A stretch of DNA of 34,135 bases from Caldifarciminota bacterium (lineage in GTDB: Bacteria; Hydrothermota; UBA3073; JACQXS01; JAGMCI01): assembly GCA_023129325.1 (NCBI GenBank), contig JAGMCI010000005.1, positions 1 through 34,135 of the forward strand, read 5' to 3'. The number at the start of each line of letters is the position of its first letter. Position 1 is the first letter of the stretch. The translations under genes and the position numbers were made by a program. Shown one piece after another: positions 30,428 to 34,135 of the stretch. The notes below the pieces were generated by a model. That model was not told the origin of the DNA, did no database searches, and saw only the letters and a program-made list of their open reading frames with translations.

Positions 30428-31987
30428 ATGAGGCTAAAAAGGTTTAATATTAAATGGCTTTGGTTGGTGGGGGTGTTAGTAGTTGTTCAGATTGTCGTAT
30501 TTTATCCTTCGTTCAATTATTATTTCTTCCAGGATGATTTTATATGTTTAGAAAGAGCTATTAGGCTTTCTCTTGGAGATGTGTTCAAATTTTGGAACCC
30601 CAATCCTGAATGGTCCAAGTATAGACCTCTTTTATATGTCCAATTTAAAGTTTTAAATAATCTCTTTGGATTAAATCCTATCCCCTGGCGAGTAGGGAAT
30701 TTGTTGTTTCATATCATTAATTCCATTTTAGTTTATTGTTTAGTATCTTTGATTGCCAAGAATAAACGGTTAAGTTACTTAACAAGTTTCTTTTTCTGCC
30801 TCAGTTCTGTGCAATTTATCTGTGTCTTCTGGATTTGCGTTCTTTACTTCGACTGGATGATATCGCTTTTTCTGCTAACATTGATTTTCTATCTTAAAGG
30901 ACGAGAAAAAAAGTGGATAGTTTGGCTTTCACTTATATGTTATACCTTATCTTTGCTTGCAACACGAAATACAATAATCATTCCAATAATTCTGTTTGCT
31001 TACGAAATTATTATCTTATATAAAGAGTGGAAGAAAATTACTCTCCGCAATGTGCTTAAAATAATTAAGATTCAATCTCCTTATTATGTAATTACCTTTG
31101 TATTTCTATTTATCCAATTTGCAATCGTGAAATTACCAAGTTATGGTCCATATAAGTTTTATTTTCCGGGGTTTTGGATGATAAAACATTTTGTTAGATA
31201 TGGATACTGGACTCTTGAGAGTATAGGATTTTACTTTCTAAAAGATATGATTAAAGGATTATTTATCCCGGGTCTGCATATGTATGACTTCTTAAATCAG
31301 CATAAATATTTATTTTCAGTCATTTTTGTTATTTCTCTATTAGTTATTTTGATTTTAGTTATTCGTATTTTGAGAAGAGTAAAGAAAGAACAACTTTCCC
31401 TATTAGTGTTTTGGATTGCTTGGATTCCTATAGGATTATTACCAACAGTATTTATAAAATACCAGGTTTATCCTCATTACTTAATTATCCCTTTTATAGG
31501 GTTTTCATTTTTATTAGCTTTTTTAATTGACCGAATATGTGAAAGTAAATTCAAAAGAGCTTTTTCAAAAAATGTCTTCTTAACAGTGATACTCTTTTTA
31601 TATTTTGCTCATTCTTGCTATTTTGTGCGAGCCAATGAAAAAAGAAGCGGCATAACAAGAGGAGCTGTTATGGCTAAAGAAGTATTGTATAGTCTTGAAG
31701 AATTGTATCCGGTAATGCCCCCTAATCAGAATCTGGTATTTTTCAATATGTCAAAATGGGTGATAGGTGGTAATTCTGGCGTAAGAGTCTTTTATGATGA
31801 TTATTCACTAAATGTTTATGCTGAAAAAGAGTTTTTCCATAAAGATGGCATTGCTTATGTTGATAGTATCAAACTTAATATGTGGGGCAAGGTTGATGCC
31901 AATCCAAAAATATTAAGCAAAAATAATTCCTATATATTTGAATATAAAGACCATTGTCTACAGGATATAACAAGAAAATATTTCTAA
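30428..31987 (+). CDS. GT-C-fold membrane glycosyltransferase-like protein (PMT/ArnT family-39 related)
   Basis: A 519-residue protein with about 10-12 helices. YYFFQDDFICLERAI (about residues 33-47) has the acidic DD motif in the first outer loop, typical of GT-C enzymes that use lipid-linked sugars. KYRPLLYVQFKVLNNLFGLNPIPWRVGNLLFHIINSILVY (about 64-103) is the usual continuation. The C-terminal ~110 residues are outside the membrane. AAAGGA precedes the ATG. It would move a sugar from a polyprenyl-phosphate donor made by an enzyme like the one at 24669. An O-antigen ligase or Wzy-like role is possible but not supported by motif. Confidence 0.78.
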   Translation: MRLKRFNIKWLWLVGVLVVVQIVVFYPSFNYYFFQDDFICLERAIRLSLGDVFKFWNPNPEWSKYRPLLYVQFKVLNNLFGLNPIPWRVGNLLFHIINSILVYCLVSLIAKNKRLSYLTSFFFCLSSVQFICVFWICVLYFDWMISLFLLTLIFYLKGREKKWIVWLSLICYTLSLLATRNTIIIPIILFAYEIIILYKEWKKITLRNVLKIIKIQSPYYVITFVFLFIQFAIVKLPSYGPYKFYFPGFWMIKHFVRYGYWTLESIGFYFLKDMIKGLFIPGLHMYDFLNQHKYLFSVIFVISLLVILILVIRILRRVKKEQLSLLVFWIAWIPIGLLPTVFIKYQVYPHYLIIPFIGFSFLLAFLIDRICESKFKRAFSKNVFLTVILFLYFAHSCYFVRANEKRSGITRGAVMAKEVLYSLEELYPVMPPNQNLVFFNMSKWVIGGNSGVRVFYDDYSLNVYAEKEFFHKDGIAYVDSIKLNMWGKVDANPKILSKNNSYIFEYKDHCLQDITRKYF

Positions 31988-32770
31988 GTGAAGAATTTAT
32001 TTATAAAAGCAAGAAGAAAATATGAGGCATTCCTCTCTTTTGTTATGCGAAATAAACTTGAGATTACAATCTTTAATCCCAGATATCTCGCAAATTACTA
32101 TTTAAATAAAAGTATCTATTCTTCTACGGCACACGCAAGAGGTATTTTGCTTGATGTAGGGTGTGGGAATAAGCCTTATATTAAATTATTTAAGTCAAGG
32201 ATAGATAGATATTTTGGCTTAGATTCTCCAAAAACCAGCCAGGTTATGGCAGGAGCTAAACCTGAAATTATTGGAGATGTTAATTTTTCGCTCCCAATAA
32301 AAAGCAAATCTATCGATACTATTCTGTTATTACAAGTATTAGAACACTTAAACGACCCAGAAAATACTATATCTGAAGCATGGAGGGTTCTTAAAAATAG
32401 AGGCTGTTTGATACTTTCAACCCGTCAGATTTATCCTGTCCATGGTGAGCCTTACGATTTCTTTAGATATACAAGATATGGACTTAAGTATTTAATTGAA
32501 AAGAATGGATTTCATATTTTAAAAATGGAAGCCAATGGCTCTCTGTGGTCCACAATTGGGGCAATGTTTAATATCTGGGTTTTTAGTTATTTATTCAGAA
32601 CCAACAATAAAAAGCTAAATAGACTACTCCTTGTCTTAAAGGCTCTTTTGACTCCATTTCTTTTAATGCTTTTTGCTCTGACAAATCTTTTGTGCCTTGG
32701 CTTGGATAATTTATTTCCCAAGATAGATAACTTTGCTTCCAATTGGTTTATTCTCGCTAAAAAAAGTTAG
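31988..32770 (+). CDS. SAM-dependent methyltransferase with hydrophobic C-terminal part
   Basis: A 260-residue protein starting at GTG directly after the previous TAA. GILLDVGCGNKPYIKLF (about residues 53-69) is motif I; DRYFGLDSPKTSQ, PIKSKSIDTILLLQVLEHLNDPENTISEAWRVLKNRG and HGEPYDFFRYTRYGLKYLIEKNGF follow the class I layout. Residues ~205-245 are strongly hydrophobic (LLLVLKALLTPFLLMLFALTN) and may bind the membrane. No start with a good ribosome site exists nearby, so tight coupling with the previous gene is likely. It is the third methyltransferase module in the locus. Confidence 0.85.
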   Translation: MKNLFIKARRKYEAFLSFVMRNKLEITIFNPRYLANYYLNKSIYSSTAHARGILLDVGCGNKPYIKLFKSRIDRYFGLDSPKTSQVMAGAKPEIIGDVNFSLPIKSKSIDTILLLQVLEHLNDPENTISEAWRVLKNRGCLILSTRQIYPVHGEPYDFFRYTRYGLKYLIEKNGFHILKMEANGSLWSTIGAMFNIWVFSYLFRTNNKKLNRLLLVLKALLTPFLLMLFALTNLLCLGLDNLFPKIDNFASNWFILAKKS

Positions 32771-34108
32771 ATGAAGATTAAACTACCATGGGGAAGAAAG
32801 TTGCAGGAGTTTGAGATTCCAGCATCTGATGTGAATATAGTTACCCCCCATGATTTACCAGGAGTACCGAATTTAAGAGCAGAATTTAGAAATTCGCTCA
32901 GGAATCCAATTGGTTCCAAATCCCTTAAAGAGATAGTAGGACAGGCATCCCTGCCTTGCCGGCAGGCAGGTTGCCTGTCATCACTTGACAAGTTAAAGAT
33001 AGTTTTAATAATAAGTGATAATACTCGTCAAATTCCAAGAAGAGATATGATTCTTGCAGTATTAGAAGAAATACCTAAGTCTAATACAAAAGATATTTCC
33101 ATCGTAATTGCTAATGGGTTACACAAATGGGTTGACCCAAAGAGTCTTAATTTAGGAGTAGACATAATAAATGAGTTCCCTATATATAACCATAATGCTT
33201 GGGACGAAGATAACTTAATATCAGTAGGATTTACTTCTTCTAAAATCGATAAATATTCAAAGTTTCAACTTGATAAAATTGATTTTGACTTACTCGCAGA
33301 ACTTGCAACTGATAATTTCATCAAAGAGTCTCTTAATAAGAATGGGTTATCTGCACAAAACGAGGTAAAGATTAATAAACTTGTTGCTGAAGCAGATTTA
33401 AAGATTTTGCTTGGCACTATTAAGCCGCATTATTTTGCAGGCTATTCGGGTGGAATTAAAAGTTTAATTCCAGGAGTTGCAGGAGCTGATTATATAATAA
33501 GAAACCATTTTCTTAAGACTCATCCAAGTTCAGAATTAGGAAAAGTAGAAGGCAATTTGGTGAGAGATGACCTTGAAGAAGCAGGTAAACTTTGTGGGTC
33601 CATTTTTTGCTTTGATGTAATATTAAATTCTCAGGGAAAGGTAGTAGGCTCTGTTGCAGGAGACTCAATTCTTGCCCACCGAAAGGGTGTAGAAATTTGT
33701 AAGCCAATGGCTGAAATTGATGCAACACCTGTTGATGTTGTAGTTGTTTCAGATACATTTCCTGTAAATATAAATATAAAGCAATTAAAAAAAGTAGTGG
33801 CTCCAGCAGCCAAAATTGCAAAACCACACGGGGTTATAATTGTAGTTGGAGAATGTCAGGCTGGAGTTGGTGAAGAAACAGAGCTTAGTAAATTAATATA
33901 TAACTATTGGTTACAAACTTTTTTATCTCCAGATGTTTCTCTTCTCCTCATATCTGATGTTTCCCCAAAAGATGTAAATTTCAAGACTCCTTTTACACCA
34001 ATGCCTTCTGTGGAAGAAGCTTTTAAATTTGCTTTTAAGAAATTAGGCACAAAAGTTGATGTCTCTGTGTTACCTAATGCCAGTTCAGTAATCCCAATTA
34101 TTTCTTGA
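32771..34108 (+). CDS. LarA-family nickel-pincer-dependent racemase/epimerase homolog
   Basis: A 445-residue member of the lactate racemase LarA family, whose enzymes use a nickel-pincer nucleotide to epimerise 2-hydroxy acids. SDNTRQIPRRDM (about residues 82-93) corresponds to the DxTRP motif, ANGLHK (about 114-119) to GTHR, YNHNAWDEDNLISVG (about 137-151) to NHDxFD, and KPHYFAGYSGGIKSLIPGVAG (about 217-237) carries the conserved His and Lys. In LarA that Lys forms the cofactor thioamide bond; here K of GGIK. Cofactor genes larB, larC and larE are not in the window. Residues ~57-70 (GQASLPCRQAGCLS) come from a palindrome. In a polysaccharide locus the substrate could be a sugar acid. Confidence 0.88.
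   Translation: MKIKLPWGRKLQEFEIPASDVNIVTPHDLPGVPNLRAEFRNSLRNPIGSKSLKEIVGQASLPCRQAGCLSSLDKLKIVLIISDNTRQIPRRDMILAVLEEIPKSNTKDISIVIANGLHKWVDPKSLNLGVDIINEFPIYNHNAWDEDNLISVGFTSSKIDKYSKFQLDKIDFDLLAELATDNFIKESLNKNGLSAQNEVKINKLVAEADLKILLGTIKPHYFAGYSGGIKSLIPGVAGADYIIRNHFLKTHPSSELGKVEGNLVRDDLEEAGKLCGSIFCFDVILNSQGKVVGSVAGDSILAHRKGVEICKPMAEIDATPVDVVVVSDTFPVNINIKQLKKVVAPAAKIAKPHGVIIVVGECQAGVGEETELSKLIYNYWLQTFLSPDVSLLLISDVSPKDVNFKTPFTPMPSVEEAFKFAFKKLGTKVDVSVLPNASSVIPIIS
32940..32979. repeat. Nested palindrome, family 1, in frame in the LarA-family gene
   Basis: Outer arms GACAGGCA (32940-32947) and TGCCTGTC (32972-32979) enclose the 21-bp unit at 32950-32970, which starts CCTGCCTTGCCGG and ends GCAGGCAGG. 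The unit matches the reverse complement of the flippase copy (25847-25867) at 20 of 21 bases. It is read as GQASLPCRQAGCLS. Confidence 0.85.
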
Positions 34109-34114
34109 TTTACT

Positions 34115-34135
34115 ATGAAAGCTTCCTATAAGATG
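34115..34135 (+). CDS. Possible start of a further gene, cut by the window edge
   Basis: An ATG six bases after the LarA-family stop opens a frame reading MKASYKM to the end. The tight spacing fits the co-oriented cluster, but seven codons give no family and no ribosome site is visible. Confidence 0.3.

Noticed and set aside
1-34135. CRISPR array, prophage or insertion sequence with transposase
   Set aside because: No regularly spaced direct repeats, no phage structural genes, and no transposase or integrase ORF were found on either strand.

Overview
The window comes from an AT-rich, anaerobic, Gram-negative-type bacterium that is probably from an uncultivated lineage. The reasons are an oxygen-sensitive class III ribonucleotide reductase with no aerobic one in view, a membrane-bound Mrp-type respiratory complex resembling group 4 hydrogenases or sulfane reductase, an envelope polysaccharide locus with a Wzc-type kinase, and dense short palindromic repeats between and inside genes. 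I cannot assign a phylum from this sequence alone.

Region 1 (1-8122, minus strand) is one operon read right to left. An ArsR-type regulator (7847-8122) precedes MrpE, MrpF, MrpG, an MbhD-type protein, a fused MbhE/MbhF (MrpB), MrpC/NuoK, MrpD/NuoN, a second antiporter-like NuoL homolog, NuoH and NuoB (cut by the window edge). Two antiporter-like subunits in a row, followed by NuoH and then NuoB, is the order of the archaeal Mbx/MBS (sulfane reductase) operon rather than the simple Mbh order. The catalytic NuoD-like subunit lies outside the window, so hydrogenase versus sulfur reductase is undecided. Three copies of a ~75-bp repeat sit in the gaps around the second antiporter and NuoH.

Region 2 (8530-14109, minus strand) is the housekeeping run pyrH-frr-uppS-cdsA-dxr-rseP: UMP kinase, ribosome recycling, undecaprenyl and CDP-diacylglycerol synthesis, the MEP pathway and a site-2 protease. 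Three of the junctions are 4-bp overlaps. pyrH and dxr carry extra GC-rich in-frame segments derived from repeats.

Region 3 (14591-20934, plus strand) holds nrdD, tRNA-Val(UAC), a zinc-ribbon protein, groES-groEL, a truncated tRNA, a GIY-YIG nuclease ORF, an intact tRNA-Asp(GUC) and dprA. The GIY-YIG ORF lies between a broken and an intact copy of the same tRNA 5' half; its start codon is in the broken T-loop and its stop codon is in the intact tRNA-Asp.

Region 4 (20934-34135, plus strand) is a surface polysaccharide locus: sugar epimerase, SLBB export protein, Wzz/Wzc tyrosine kinase, lipid-linked glycosyltransferase, Wzx flippase, WecE-type aminotransferase, a glycosyltransferase-methyltransferase fusion, two more methyltransferases, a GT-C membrane protein and a LarA-family nickel enzyme.

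The two strongest unusual signals are the GIY-YIG/tRNA arrangement and a population of palindromic elements that occur both between genes and, in frame, inside essential or conserved enzymes. Several promoters also place the -10 box only 8-9 nt before the start codon, which suggests leaderless mRNAs.
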